A DNA stretch of 64,000 nucleotides, taken from Versatilivorator sp963663845 (GTDB lineage Bacteria > Acidobacteriota > Terriglobia > Versatilivoradales > Versatilivoraceae). The first letter of the stretch is position 1, and every line of letters begins with the position of its first letter. A model generated the notes under the pieces. That model saw nothing but the letters and a program-made list of their open reading frames with translations, did no database searches and was not told the origin of the DNA. The DNA lies in the NCBI GenBank assembly GCA_963663845.2, contig OY760650.2, forward strand, positions 1,488,001-1,552,000, in the 5' to 3' direction. This document shows positions 8,983 through 17,608 of the stretch, one piece after another. The position numbers and the translations under genes were made by a program.

Positions 8983-9590
8983 GGGAGAGGATGCGGGCGG
9001 GACGCCCGCGCTCCCGGGGGACGCCCTCCGGCGGCCCGGTGCGTGGAAACGCGCGCCAGTCCGGAAATTGGATTCAACCCATCCAAGTATCGATGGGTTT
9101 TCCTTGCAACAATAGTATGAACCTTTTGCAAAAAGATCGAGAGGCGGTGCGTTTCGGAGGGGTGCTTTCTATTCGCCGCATTCGCGGCTGAGTTGGTGCA
9201 GCACCCATACGACCCCAGGCTTCCGCCTGGGGCTACCTGAGCTGCTGCCTCGCAGCTCTATATGGATGGCTTGTAGGGGGCGTCGCGTCGGATACCCGCG
9301 CCAACCGCAGCTTCGCAGCTCTCCCATAACCCACGACACTGCGAAGGGGAACGTGCTTATTTATTTGGAATGAAGCGTTTGTAAAATTCGGCAGAGGGAT
9401 CTTTTCCGGGAATGACCACAGAAGGGAAAAAGGAGTCCCTTGATCGTCAAGACTCCAAATCAAGTGACTCATTTTGTGCCTTTTGTGCTTTTTGTGGTGA
9501 ATGCTGGAGCTGCCAGCCCTTCACCTTTGTTGCCTCCATTTCATTCCCGATTGGGAATTTTGCAAAGGGCTCAAGACGCAAGAATTACCG
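8983..9590. repeat. Composite dispersed-repeat block
   Basis: No gene was seen in these 600 bp. They hold a solo 25-mer (8991-9015, GC-rich inverted-repeat family), then from about 9120 a MITE-like unit opening CCTTTTGCAAAA. That unit continues with GCCGCATTCGCGGC, CCCCAGGCTTCCGCCTGGGG (9215-9234) and TTCGCAGCTC blocks, and ends near 9390. A further 180-bp block (TTTTGTGCCTTTTGTGC...) ends in TTGCAAAGGGCTC at 9560-9572, 31 bp past the stop of the next gene. The same order of blocks recurs at 20220-20745. Confidence 0.75.
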
Positions 9591-9603
9591 AAGCCGGACG
9601 CTT

Positions 9604-11742
9604 TCACCGGGAGGGCGTGGGGCTTGAGCCGCCCCGGGCCGCGGCTCGCATTCGATGCCACAGCTCGGCCCGAATGGTGGCTATCGGACCCCGCCGTTCC
9701 TCGGGGGTCATGTAGAACCGGTAGCCGAAATCCTGCAGGCGCACCCCCAGCATCCCGTCGAGCCACCTCCGGGTGAACTGGCGGTTGATCAAGTAAGGGT
9801 CATCCAGCACTCCGATCAACTCCGGCAGCGCCCACCCGGCGCCGGTGCGCCTGAGAACGTCGGCCCCCACCAGGCGAACCGCCGGCGTCTCGCTCTGGAG
9901 CCAGCCCACCGCCACCGATTGTTCCCGGTCGGGATAGTGCTCGGCCAGCTTCTCTTCGGCATACTCGGCGCCATACCATTCCTTGAGATAGCCCACCGTC
10001 CAGTCAATGGCCTGGTCGGTGTGGCACATGTTGCAGGCGTTGGGGTGGTTGGCTTCGATCATGGCCTTGTCGGTGGGCGAGAAGATGGTGTGGGTGCGCA
10101 CCAGGTCCTGGATGCCTTCGTTGATGCGGGGCCGGTGGCAGTTCATGCAGCGGGCTCCGCTGCTGCCGGCGGGATGGTGGGTGTGATTCCGCCTGGCCTG
10201 CGCCGGCTCCAACTGCTGGTGGCACTTGAGACAGAGCCGGTCATCCTCCTCGGGAGGCCTGGACCAGCGCGGACCGATGGTCTCGTGGGGGTTGTGGCAG
10301 TCGATGCAGCGAAGCTGAGAGAAGCAGCTTCCCTGGACGGCGTCGCTGTACTCGGTGGAATTCCAGGTGGAGATGCCGTTGGCGTAAGTCGGCCTGGTCC
10401 CCACGTGGCAGCGCCCGCAGGCCCAGTTGAGGTTGTCGCGGGTGCGCCCGGAGGCAACGTCCGTTTCGCGGGTATCCACGTACAGGAAGGGACTGGCCGG
10501 GAAGAAACCGGGCGGCTCCCTGCCCCCGGAGACGACGTGTTCCCTGCCCCCCAGGTGGCAGGCCTCACAGCTCACCCCCAGGGTGGCCGCGTGCCGCGGC
10601 GCCTCCAGCTCGACCAGCTCCTGCCGAATATGCAGAATGTCCTGGTCGCTGGCGTCGGCGGGGCTTTGGAGAAAATCCACGATGCCGGGCTGGTTCTCAT
10701 CCAGGTAGTCGCCCAGAGAGAAGTGCAGAGGGACCGGGACGTGGCGGGCCATGCGGGAGGGATTGCGGGCCAGCATGTCTCCCAGCGGGAAGGTGGTGTG
10801 GCAGAAGTTGCAGCGACTGGAGTAGCGGGCCAGGAAGGGTTGGGAGGTGGGCGGATCGAAGGGGTCGGGCCTTTCTCCGTCGGGCAGCTCGGGACCCACG
10901 TGGACGATGGGCACCCACTGCCGCTGTTCCAGCCAGTAGCCGAAGAACAGCACGTGATCCTGCTGATAGAAGGGGTGGTCCCGTGGCTCGGGGCCCTCGG
11001 TCTGCTTGCCGATGTAGTACTGGAAGAAACGCGAGCCGATGGTCTGGTTTATCTTGTAGACACGGCGGACCTCGCCCCGCTGCAGCCGCATCTTGTAGCG
11101 GCCGTCTTCCTTGTAGAAGACTGCATTCCCGCCGAGGTAGGAAATCCTCGCCTTGCCGGAAAAATCTCCCTTGACGGTGGAATCGTCGGCCAAGGCGTTC
11201 ATCCAGCGATGGGCGTGCCCGGACCAGGACCGGTACTGTTCCTGGTGACAGCTCTTGCAGGCCTCCGGCCCGACATAGTCCTCCGGATGGATGTTGCTCC
11301 GGCTGCCGGTCACCCGGAAATCGGTGCGAACGTGCTCCGGCAGGTCTTCCCACCACAGGGTGACCTGCTCCCGTTCGTCGCTGTCGCCGACCAGGGAACG
11401 GATGCCTCTCGCCGATGCTTTCCGCTCAGACAGCAGTTCTTCCAGGGTGGACCGGTAGAGGCCGTTTCGAGGCTCCAGGGCCACGGCCTGGCGAAGGTGC
11501 TCTTCGGCCTCGGAATACTGCTTGAGCTTCAGCAGGACGGCTCCGAACAGATGCCGGTAGGCGGCCTTGCCTCCATCCTCTTCGACCGCCCTCCGGGCCG
11601 GCAGCAGGGCCGCCAGGTATTCCTGCCTCTCATACTTCTGCCGGGCCTCCAGGTAGGCGGGGGATTGGGCCTGAAGGGGGCCGATGCCCCAAGGCAGGCA
11701 CATGAGCCCGACGAGGGTTGCGGCCGGAATTGGAAATCTCAT
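9604..11742 (-). CDS. Exported TPR / eight-heme c-type cytochrome fusion
   Basis: This is a 712-residue protein with a signal peptide (MRFPIPAATLVGLMCLPW...LQAQS). Residues about 25-105 are a TPR unit (YLEARQKYERQEYLAALLPA...KQYSEAEEHLRQAVAL) nearly identical in pattern to the stand-alone TPR proteins of this window. The rest has eight CxxCH motifs: CKSCH, CNFCH, CEACH, CGRCH, CIDCH, CLKCH, CMNCH and CNMCH. The last lies in 'NACNMCHTDQAIDW', a signature shared with the 8-heme cytochrome at 35019-36905. A HEAT-like C-terminal region follows. It is probably periplasmic or surface-exposed and moves electrons; no catalytic site was recognised. GAGG lies 7 nt before the ATG, and the gene begins 9 bp after the preceding one, so it is the last of a five-gene minus-strand cluster. 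Confidence 0.88.
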   Translation of the reverse strand: MRFPIPAATLVGLMCLPWGIGPLQAQSPAYLEARQKYERQEYLAALLPARRAVEEDGGKAAYRHLFGAVLLKLKQYSEAEEHLRQAVALEPRNGLYRSTLEELLSERKASARGIRSLVGDSDEREQVTLWWEDLPEHVRTDFRVTGSRSNIHPEDYVGPEACKSCHQEQYRSWSGHAHRWMNALADDSTVKGDFSGKARISYLGGNAVFYKEDGRYKMRLQRGEVRRVYKINQTIGSRFFQYYIGKQTEGPEPRDHPFYQQDHVLFFGYWLEQRQWVPIVHVGPELPDGERPDPFDPPTSQPFLARYSSRCNFCHTTFPLGDMLARNPSRMARHVPVPLHFSLGDYLDENQPGIVDFLQSPADASDQDILHIRQELVELEAPRHAATLGVSCEACHLGGREHVVSGGREPPGFFPASPFLYVDTRETDVASGRTRDNLNWACGRCHVGTRPTYANGISTWNSTEYSDAVQGSCFSQLRCIDCHNPHETIGPRWSRPPEEDDRLCLKCHQQLEPAQARRNHTHHPAGSSGARCMNCHRPRINEGIQDLVRTHTIFSPTDKAMIEANHPNACNMCHTDQAIDWTVGYLKEWYGAEYAEEKLAEHYPDREQSVAVGWLQSETPAVRLVGADVLRRTGAGWALPELIGVLDDPYLINRQFTRRWLDGMLGVRLQDFGYRFYMTPEERRGPIATIRAELWHRMRAAARGGSSPTPSR

Positions 11743-11751
11743 GAGGTCGCC

Positions 11752-12183
11752 TCATGCGGCGGAGTCCTTGTGGTTGAACAGCGCTTGATAGAGCGCGTCG
11801 ATCCGGGCGTGCAGGGCGGCGATGTCGGTGCGCATTTCCTGGCGGAGCGAGTCGATGCGGGAGTTGAGGGTGCCCGCCGCCGAGTCGATGCGGGCGCCGA
11901 GGGTGCCCGTCGCCGAGTCGATGCGGGAGTCGAGGGTGCCCGCCGCCGAGTCGATGCGGGAGTCGAGGGTGTCCGTCGCCGAGTCGATGCGGGAGTTGAG
12001 GGTGCCCGCCGCCGAGTCGATGCGGGAGTTGAGGGTGCCCGCCGCCGAGTCGATGCGGGAGTTGGTTTCCTTGATGTCCTGGCGAAGAATGCGAAACAGG
12101 AATACCAAAAGACCAACCAGTATCCCCAACAGGGTGATGCCGGTTCCGACGACGGCAAGGATGATTTGGTGGGTGTCGCTCAT
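11752..12183 (-). CDS. Membrane-anchored coiled-coil protein with 11-residue repeats
   Basis: This is a 143-residue protein. A hydrophobic segment (about residues 6-30, IILAVVGTGITLLGILVGLL) is followed by seven copies of an 11-residue unit, SRIDSAAGTLN with small variations, then a helical tail. An 11-residue (hendecad) periodicity predicts a long, slightly right-handed coiled coil projecting from a membrane anchor. The start is the ATG at 12183; a GTG two codons earlier is possible. The gene begins 9 bp after the VWFA gene and ends 9 bp before the cytochrome gene, so it belongs to their operon. It may be a spacer or tether in the envelope. I recognise no named family. Confidence 0.7.
   Translation of the reverse strand: MSDTHQIILAVVGTGITLLGILVGLLVFLFRILRQDIKETNSRIDSAAGTLNSRIDSAAGTLNSRIDSATDTLDSRIDSAAGTLDSRIDSATGTLGARIDSAAGTLNSRIDSLRQEMRTDIAALHARIDALYQALFNHKDSAA
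11848..12060. repeat. 33-bp in-frame tandem repeat
   Basis: GAGTCGATGCGGG recurs every 33 bp, at about 11848, 11881, 11914, 11947, 11980, 12013 and 12046. Units differ by a few substitutions. The period is a multiple of three, so copy-number change would lengthen or shorten the coiled coil without a frameshift. Confidence 0.85.
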
Positions 12184-12192
12184 GCACACAGT

Positions 12193-15100
12193 CTACGAGG
12201 AAGGCTTGCCATTGTCCAGATCGAGCCTGGCCTGGGCCAGCAGATCTTCCAGGCCATCCAGGGAACCCTGGTGAATGGCCCGGTAAACGGCTTCCAGGTT
12301 CTCGCGAGCGATCGCTCCGAAGCGGCCGTTGAGAACCACGGCCTTGGCCAGGGGCTCGATGGCCTCCAGGATCTGATTTCCGGCGCAGAAGACGATGCCG
12401 AGCTGGAACTGGGCGAAGTCGGAGCGGGGGGCCAGCTCGACCGCCCGGGAGGAGTAAAGGTGGGCTTTCCGGAGGTTGAGCCCGGCATCGGGGTTGGCGG
12501 GGTCGCGCCGGTCCGCCTCGTACTGCGAGAGATAGGAACTCCCCATGTAGGCGTAGTTCTGGGACATGAGACCGTCGATCCGGGACTGCCAGTGCTGCGC
12601 GTCCATATGGCCCGGCCGTTCCAGGTCTCGCAGGCTTCGAACCGCCCTGGAGGCCCGGCGGATGGCCTTGGCAGGCTCATCCAGCGCGTGATAGGCGGTC
12701 GTCAGAATGGTCAGGACCTGGGGGTCGGAGGGAGAATCCGACAAGCTGGCCTCGCCGTGCTCGATGGCCTTTGGAAAATGGTTGAGCTGCCAGTAAATCC
12801 AGGTGGCCTGCCGGCGCAACTCTCGAACCCGCTCGGACTCGGGATGGCGGGCCAGGAAGGCTTCGATCAGGCCCACCCGCCGGGCCGAATCCTCGGCGCC
12901 GGCGATAGCCAGCATGTCGACCTCTTCCTGCATGTCCTTATCGCCTGGTTTGGGCAGATCCAGGCCCGGGCTCCCGACTGGCGAACCGTTTGCCTCCAGA
13001 TCTGAAGCAACTCCCTGGCTTACCCCTGGCAGGACCTCGATGTTCTCCATTCCGGTCACAACGGCCCGGGATCCGGAAACGTTCCGGGTTTCCACCTTCA
13101 GGGAATATTTGCCCGGCTCCAGGTCCCCGGTGGGCAACTGGAAAGCCACGCCGACTTCTCCCCCGGTGGCGGCTTCCACTCCCTTGTTGAGGAGCACCGG
13201 TGGAAACTCCTTGAATCGTCCGCTCTCTCCATTCAGGGAAACCCGGGCCATCAAGGGGCTTTGACCATCCTCCGCCTCAAGGTTGTAAATCCTGTAGAAG
13301 ACCACCAGCGGTTCTCCCCGGCTGAACCGGCGGGAGGCTGGCGCCCGAATCTGAAGTCCTTGATGGATGAAGGGATCCAATTCGTCGGTCAACTTGGCCT
13401 GCACCGCAAACACCGAGGGCGGAAAGGTCTTCAGTTCCCTGGCCGCAACCAGGCTGCTGGTGGCCAGCCGATCCTCCGGCAAGGCCGGTATGAGCAGGTC
13501 TTGCTCGGCGGCGCCCACTCTCCCGCCGATATCGGCTACGGCCAGCTTGAGGCGGTAACGCCCCGGCGGCAACCTCATGCGGCCGCCGAAGGCCGCCTTT
13601 CCGCTTGCGCCGTCAACCCCGACCGAGCTGCCGAACAGGGAGGCGATCTCTCCATCCTCTCTCACCGCCGCTCCCAGAACCCGTAGCGGCTCGGCCGCCG
13701 AAGCGCCGGGGGTCCCGTTCTCAGGCAGCCGGGCCTCGGCCGAAAAGCGAACCAGGGCCTGCTTGGGATCCGTATGGAAGGTGTAGGTGCTGAAGCGCAG
13801 GGGAATGGCGGCGGAAGGATGTGGCGCCGCCAAGGCGGCCAGCAGGCGGTTCCCGGGGCCGGAGGGCTTCACGGCAGGGAGGCGTCTGGCCAGGACGATC
13901 TTCTCCTGGACGGAGCCGATGACGGCATCCACGCTCTCACGCACCACCGCCTTGAGCTGGTGTTCCCCGGGCGGCGCCTCCAGGGTGACCTTGGAAGTCG
14001 CTCCCAGGGCCGCCAGCTCCTGCCGGCCGGACCGGGTCAATCTCAGGTCCAACTGCTTCTCCCGCCCCCCCAGGAAATCGCCCTTCTCGCCGTAGGCGGC
14101 CGTGATCAGGTGCAGCAGGTTGGTCTGGCGATCCTCCTGGTCCAGGAAGGGCAGGCGCTCGAAGTCGATGCGGGTGAAGACGTCAACCCGGTAGCGGTCC
14201 TCGGCGATGGGGAAGGCATTGTAGGCGAGACGGATGGGAATCTCGTTCAGATTTCCGGGAGCCCGCAAGGCGTCCAGAACTTCCCGTTTCTTGAGGGCGA
14301 TATAGGTGGGCTCCTCTCGGGGAGCATAGTAGCCCTTGCGGTGGGTCACCTCCAGGCCGGGACGAGAAACCTTGACGTTGATCCGGTGGTAGCGTCCGTC
14401 CGATGCGGTGGCCGGCGAGGCGTAGGTGAGCACGTAGTAGAAGGACTGCCTGTCGGCGATCTGCTTCAGCCCGCCGAAGAGATCGTTGTCGTTGTGGAAA
14501 TGGACGCCGCCCGTCTCCAGGGCCAACTGGGCCAGGGGCTGGGACTGCGCACGGATGTTCTCCACCCGCATGGACATCTGGGACAGGGTGGCCTCGGTAG
14601 CCAGGGCGGCCACCTCCGAGGCGCGGTAGGCAGTGGTATAGAGCCCCCGCATGTCCACCGTGCTCAGAATGGTCCCCGAACGCAAGGCGGCGTGAACCAC
14701 GCCCTGCATTTCATAGGGGAGTTGCTGGGCCAGAAATCCGTCCGAGACCAGCAGCAGGCTCTTTCGGCCCTCGAAGTGCTGAAGCGACCGGAGGTGCTGC
14801 TGAAGCGTGTGCAGCAGGTTGCGGCTCCAGTACTCGTTCTCGCGGTGGATGCGGGTGGCCTGGGCGCGGACCACCACCTCGGCATTCCGCCGCTGTTCCG
14901 AGTTGCCCTGGGTCAGGTCGAAGCTCAGCAGGTTGGTGTCCCTGAATGCCCGGGGATTCTGGTCAGCGCCGCCTTGGCTGGAGCCCAGGACTCCCCCTGA
15001 ACCCATCTGATTGCAGAAGATCTTCTCCGAAATGGCCGTCTCCAGCGCCAGGGGATCGGTTTCGTTGTGGATCCTCTGGGCCTGCAGGTCGCTGATGGCC

Positions 15101-15744
15101 GGACAGTCGGACCTCACCAGTCGCCTGCGGTTCAGCTTCCCGGGCAGGAGCCGTACCGACTGGAGGAGATTCTCACGGTCGGCGGTGAAGGGCTGGTGAA
15201 ACTTGCCGGATGCCGCCACCAGACCCACTCTGTCACCGGGCTGCACCCGTTCCTGCACAAACTTCTCGATGGCGTCGACGGTGCGCTTCAAGGCCCCGTG
15301 GGAGGGGGAGGTGACGTCGTCGATCAGCAGGCTGATGAAGTGGGGCCGGCTGAGGGCGGGACCGGCAGCATGCTCCGGCTTGGCTTGCTGGTCGGTTGCA
15401 TCGGCCGGTGCTCTCTCCGGTTCAACCCGAGGCTCATGCGACCGGACGACTTGGTAGGACTCCCGGGTGAAACCTTGAATGGGAAGCGCCTTGCCGTCCT
15501 CGAAGACGGTGAAGTCCTCGACGGTGAGGTCGGTGACCGGCTTGCCCTGCTCGGTGACAATGGCCCTGACCACCACCACGTCCACCGGCACGCGAAAGGT
15601 GAATTCCGCTTCCGGGTCGGCCTGGGAGGGCTCCGCCTGCTGGGACCGGGCCGGGCCTCCCAGGCTCAGGGCCAGCAGGAGCAGGCCCGCCAGACTCAGG
15701 CTCTGTCTCAATGAATGGGAATGGGGTAAGGCTGTAGCGACCAT
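12193..15744 (-). CDS. VWFA-related Acidobacterial domain protein with TPR-like C-terminus
   Basis: This is a 1183-residue exported protein. The ATG at 15744 gives a signal peptide (QSLSLAGLLLLALSLGGPARS). Residues about 45-330 match the VWFA-related Acidobacterial domain (TIGR03436 type): 'FRVPVDVVVVRAIVTEQGK', 'VEDFTVFEDGKALPIQGF', then a VWA fold. The metal site reads IDDVTSPS rather than the classical DxSxS, so metal binding is doubtful. The middle part has Ig-like beta segments. The last 300 residues are helical and TPR-like ('FPKAIEHGEASL', 'LHPES'-type repeats). The family is of unknown function. The gene sits between a GWxTD gene and the coiled-coil gene, all on the minus strand. Confidence 0.82.
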   Translation of the reverse strand: MVATALPHSHSLRQSLSLAGLLLLALSLGGPARSQQAEPSQADPEAEFTFRVPVDVVVVRAIVTEQGKPVTDLTVEDFTVFEDGKALPIQGFTRESYQVVRSHEPRVEPERAPADATDQQAKPEHAAGPALSRPHFISLLIDDVTSPSHGALKRTVDAIEKFVQERVQPGDRVGLVAASGKFHQPFTADRENLLQSVRLLPGKLNRRRLVRSDCPAISDLQAQRIHNETDPLALETAISEKIFCNQMGSGGVLGSSQGGADQNPRAFRDTNLLSFDLTQGNSEQRRNAEVVVRAQATRIHRENEYWSRNLLHTLQQHLRSLQHFEGRKSLLLVSDGFLAQQLPYEMQGVVHAALRSGTILSTVDMRGLYTTAYRASEVAALATEATLSQMSMRVENIRAQSQPLAQLALETGGVHFHNDNDLFGGLKQIADRQSFYYVLTYASPATASDGRYHRINVKVSRPGLEVTHRKGYYAPREEPTYIALKKREVLDALRAPGNLNEIPIRLAYNAFPIAEDRYRVDVFTRIDFERLPFLDQEDRQTNLLHLITAAYGEKGDFLGGREKQLDLRLTRSGRQELAALGATSKVTLEAPPGEHQLKAVVRESVDAVIGSVQEKIVLARRLPAVKPSGPGNRLLAALAAPHPSAAIPLRFSTYTFHTDPKQALVRFSAEARLPENGTPGASAAEPLRVLGAAVREDGEIASLFGSSVGVDGASGKAAFGGRMRLPPGRYRLKLAVADIGGRVGAAEQDLLIPALPEDRLATSSLVAARELKTFPPSVFAVQAKLTDELDPFIHQGLQIRAPASRRFSRGEPLVVFYRIYNLEAEDGQSPLMARVSLNGESGRFKEFPPVLLNKGVEAATGGEVGVAFQLPTGDLEPGKYSLKVETRNVSGSRAVVTGMENIEVLPGVSQGVASDLEANGSPVGSPGLDLPKPGDKDMQEEVDMLAIAGAEDSARRVGLIEAFLARHPESERVRELRRQATWIYWQLNHFPKAIEHGEASLSDSPSDPQVLTILTTAYHALDEPAKAIRRASRAVRSLRDLERPGHMDAQHWQSRIDGLMSQNYAYMGSSYLSQYEADRRDPANPDAGLNLRKAHLYSSRAVELAPRSDFAQFQLGIVFCAGNQILEAIEPLAKAVVLNGRFGAIARENLEAVYRAIHQGSLDGLEDLLAQARLDLDNGKPSS

Positions 15745-15892
15745 GTCGGCACCCGCGAGTTGAAACCCGGCCCGGCGCCAGGGATTCGAGCCTGGAAGCA
15801 TCCGACAACGCGCCGGTGCGATGGACTATTCCGGCCATGACCCCGCATCCGGAACGAAAGACCTCCGGCGGCGCAAGGCAAGGTTCGGGAAG

Positions 15893-17506
15893 CTACTGAA
15901 CCTTGAACCTGGCCACCGGCGACACGGTCCGGTTGGCGAGGTTGTCGGTGATGTTCAAAACCAGGCTGTAGTCGCCGGGTTGAAGGTTGTTCAGAGGAAA
16001 CAGCTTGGCCAGCGTCACCTGCCGCAGGGCGCCTTCGGTTGCGCTCTTGCCCTCCCGGAAGCGGCGGATCTCCTGGTCGCCCTTCTTCAGGATGTATTCG
16101 ATGGTCGCCGAGGGCTTCTGGGTCTCTTCGTCCAGGGACAGGTTGTAGACCTGGAAGTAAATGCGCATGGGCACGGCCCGATGAAAGGTCTCGGCCACGT
16201 TGGGGAAAACCTTGGAGCCTCCCAGCACAAAGGGCCCGGCGGCCGCCTGGTAAGCCGGCAGGGGCTCGATCCTGTCGGCCAGGATGATGCTGCTGGTGGC
16301 CAACTGGTCTTCGGGAAACCTGGGAACCCGAATGCTGCGGTAGACGGTGCCGACGTCGCCGCTGTTGATGTCCTTCAATACCAGTTCGACCTTGTAGACG
16401 CCGGAAGACAGGGGCACGCTGGTCTGGTAGAGAGAGGTCCGTTCCAGGGCTTCCTTGTAGGTGGAATCCGGGGTCATCTGGCGGATGGGTTCCTCGAAAA
16501 GGTGCACCCTGCGCCCGGTGATGGTAGTGATGCGTCCGAAGACGTTGACCGAGGCCTGGTGGACCCCCTCCTGCTGCTTGAAGGTCATGTCGCTGTTCTT
16601 CATGGCCACGGTGATGGCCGTCAGCACGGTATCGTCGGTGATCTTGAGGTAGTCCGTCTTGAACTCGAAGGGAAAGAGGTTGTAGGACAGCTTGGTGTCC
16701 ACCACCGTCTCCAGGTCCTTGAACCGGATCTTGGGAGCCTGCCCCAGGGCCACCGTCTCCATCAACTTCTCGTTCTGGAACGCGTGGAAGTCTTGAACAT
16801 CGAGCCCTCCAGGCAAACGGTTCCGGCTGATCGGCTCCACCCCGCCCAGGATCAGCCTCTGGTCGATGTCGTAGCCGGGCGCATTGGCCAAGGCGTCCTT
16901 TTCGAAAGGATCTCTGGCGATGCGGTATTCCCCGCTCAAGCCGCGGTCCACGAACTCGATGATGACCTCGGCGCCGAGGTTGGGACCTTCAATGTGGCGG
17001 TAGCGCCACTTGATGTGCGGGTATTTGACCGACCACCCGCCCCCCTCGTTGAAATCCCGAAGGGTCATGTCGCCGCCGTGAAAGGTCTCGATGGAATCGG
17101 GAGGCCCCCAGGTGATGTAGATCCGGCCGCGATCGGTCTTCCATCCGGGCTTGCCCGAGGGAAACCGCTCGTTGGCGTAGGCGATGCGCCGGTAGTGCTC
17201 GTCGCGGGTCTCGTTGACCATGGTGTCGGGAGTGGGGTCCCTGCGCAGCCAGAACTGCTCCACGAACTGGTAGCGCTCGTCGTCCGTTTGCAACTGGTCG
17301 AAGGCGGCTCTCTCCTGGGGAGTGATGATGTACAAGACATCCTGCTCCAGCCACTTCTTGAGGTAGCGGTCGGAGGTCTCCGCCCGAAGCGACTTTTCGC
17401 GCCGCTTGTCCCCCTTCTTCCTGGCCAGCAACGTCAGGGAACAGCCAAGGATCAAGAGCGATACAAGGAGAAGAGTGGGGATGCGATCCAGAAATCTGTT
17501 TTTCAT
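15893..17506 (-). CDS. GWxTD-domain protein, copy 1
   Basis: This is a 537-residue exported protein. The ATG at 17506 opens MKNRFLDRIPTLLLVSLLIL, a signal sequence; an LGC in it could serve as a lipobox (LILGC), so a lipoprotein is possible. The GWxTD domain is clear from 'KKWLEQDVLYIIT' through 'DERYQFVEQFWLRRDP' and 'HYRRIAYANERF' to 'GWKTDRGRIYITWGPPD'. The C-terminal half is beta-rich with 'LATSSIILAD', shared with the VWFA protein ('LATSSLVAAR') and the second GWxTD protein. GWxTD proteins occur in Bacteroidota and Acidobacteriota, with no settled function. The gene has its own good promoter. The paralog at 56714-58318 is alike over its full length. Confidence 0.85.
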   Translation of the reverse strand: MKNRFLDRIPTLLLVSLLILGCSLTLLARKKGDKRREKSLRAETSDRYLKKWLEQDVLYIITPQERAAFDQLQTDDERYQFVEQFWLRRDPTPDTMVNETRDEHYRRIAYANERFPSGKPGWKTDRGRIYITWGPPDSIETFHGGDMTLRDFNEGGGWSVKYPHIKWRYRHIEGPNLGAEVIIEFVDRGLSGEYRIARDPFEKDALANAPGYDIDQRLILGGVEPISRNRLPGGLDVQDFHAFQNEKLMETVALGQAPKIRFKDLETVVDTKLSYNLFPFEFKTDYLKITDDTVLTAITVAMKNSDMTFKQQEGVHQASVNVFGRITTITGRRVHLFEEPIRQMTPDSTYKEALERTSLYQTSVPLSSGVYKVELVLKDINSGDVGTVYRSIRVPRFPEDQLATSSIILADRIEPLPAYQAAAGPFVLGGSKVFPNVAETFHRAVPMRIYFQVYNLSLDEETQKPSATIEYILKKGDQEIRRFREGKSATEGALRQVTLAKLFPLNNLQPGDYSLVLNITDNLANRTVSPVARFKVQ

Positions 17507-17573
17507 TAAGGGCACCTGCCGGAACGGCAAACGGGACAAGACTACCAAGTTGACGTTTTAGTTGATCTCCCGA

Positions 17574-17601
17574 ATTATAGTCCCGAATGGTCGTTTGTGA
17601 A
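17574..17601 (-). promoter_or_regulatory. Sigma-70 promoter of the first GWxTD gene
   Basis: The minus strand has TTCACA (17601-17596), a 16-bp spacer and a perfect TATAAT (17579-17574). The leader to the ATG at 17506 would be about 60 nt. It lies in the 102-bp gap after the TPR gene, so GWxTD and the genes after it can be transcribed independently. Confidence 0.6.
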
Positions 17602-17608
17602 ATGAATT

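Noticed and set aside
11848..12060. Regular 33-bp repeats as a possible CRISPR array
   Set aside because: Units are contiguous with no spacers, and the period is in frame within a gene.
9655..13005. A plus-strand open frame of over 1100 codons
   Set aside because: It lies antisense to real genes with signal peptides, heme motifs and ribosome sites. Its open state is a by-product of GC-rich codon use. Similar frames opposite 1358-3331, 3910-7299 and 52935-56276 were rejected for the same reason.
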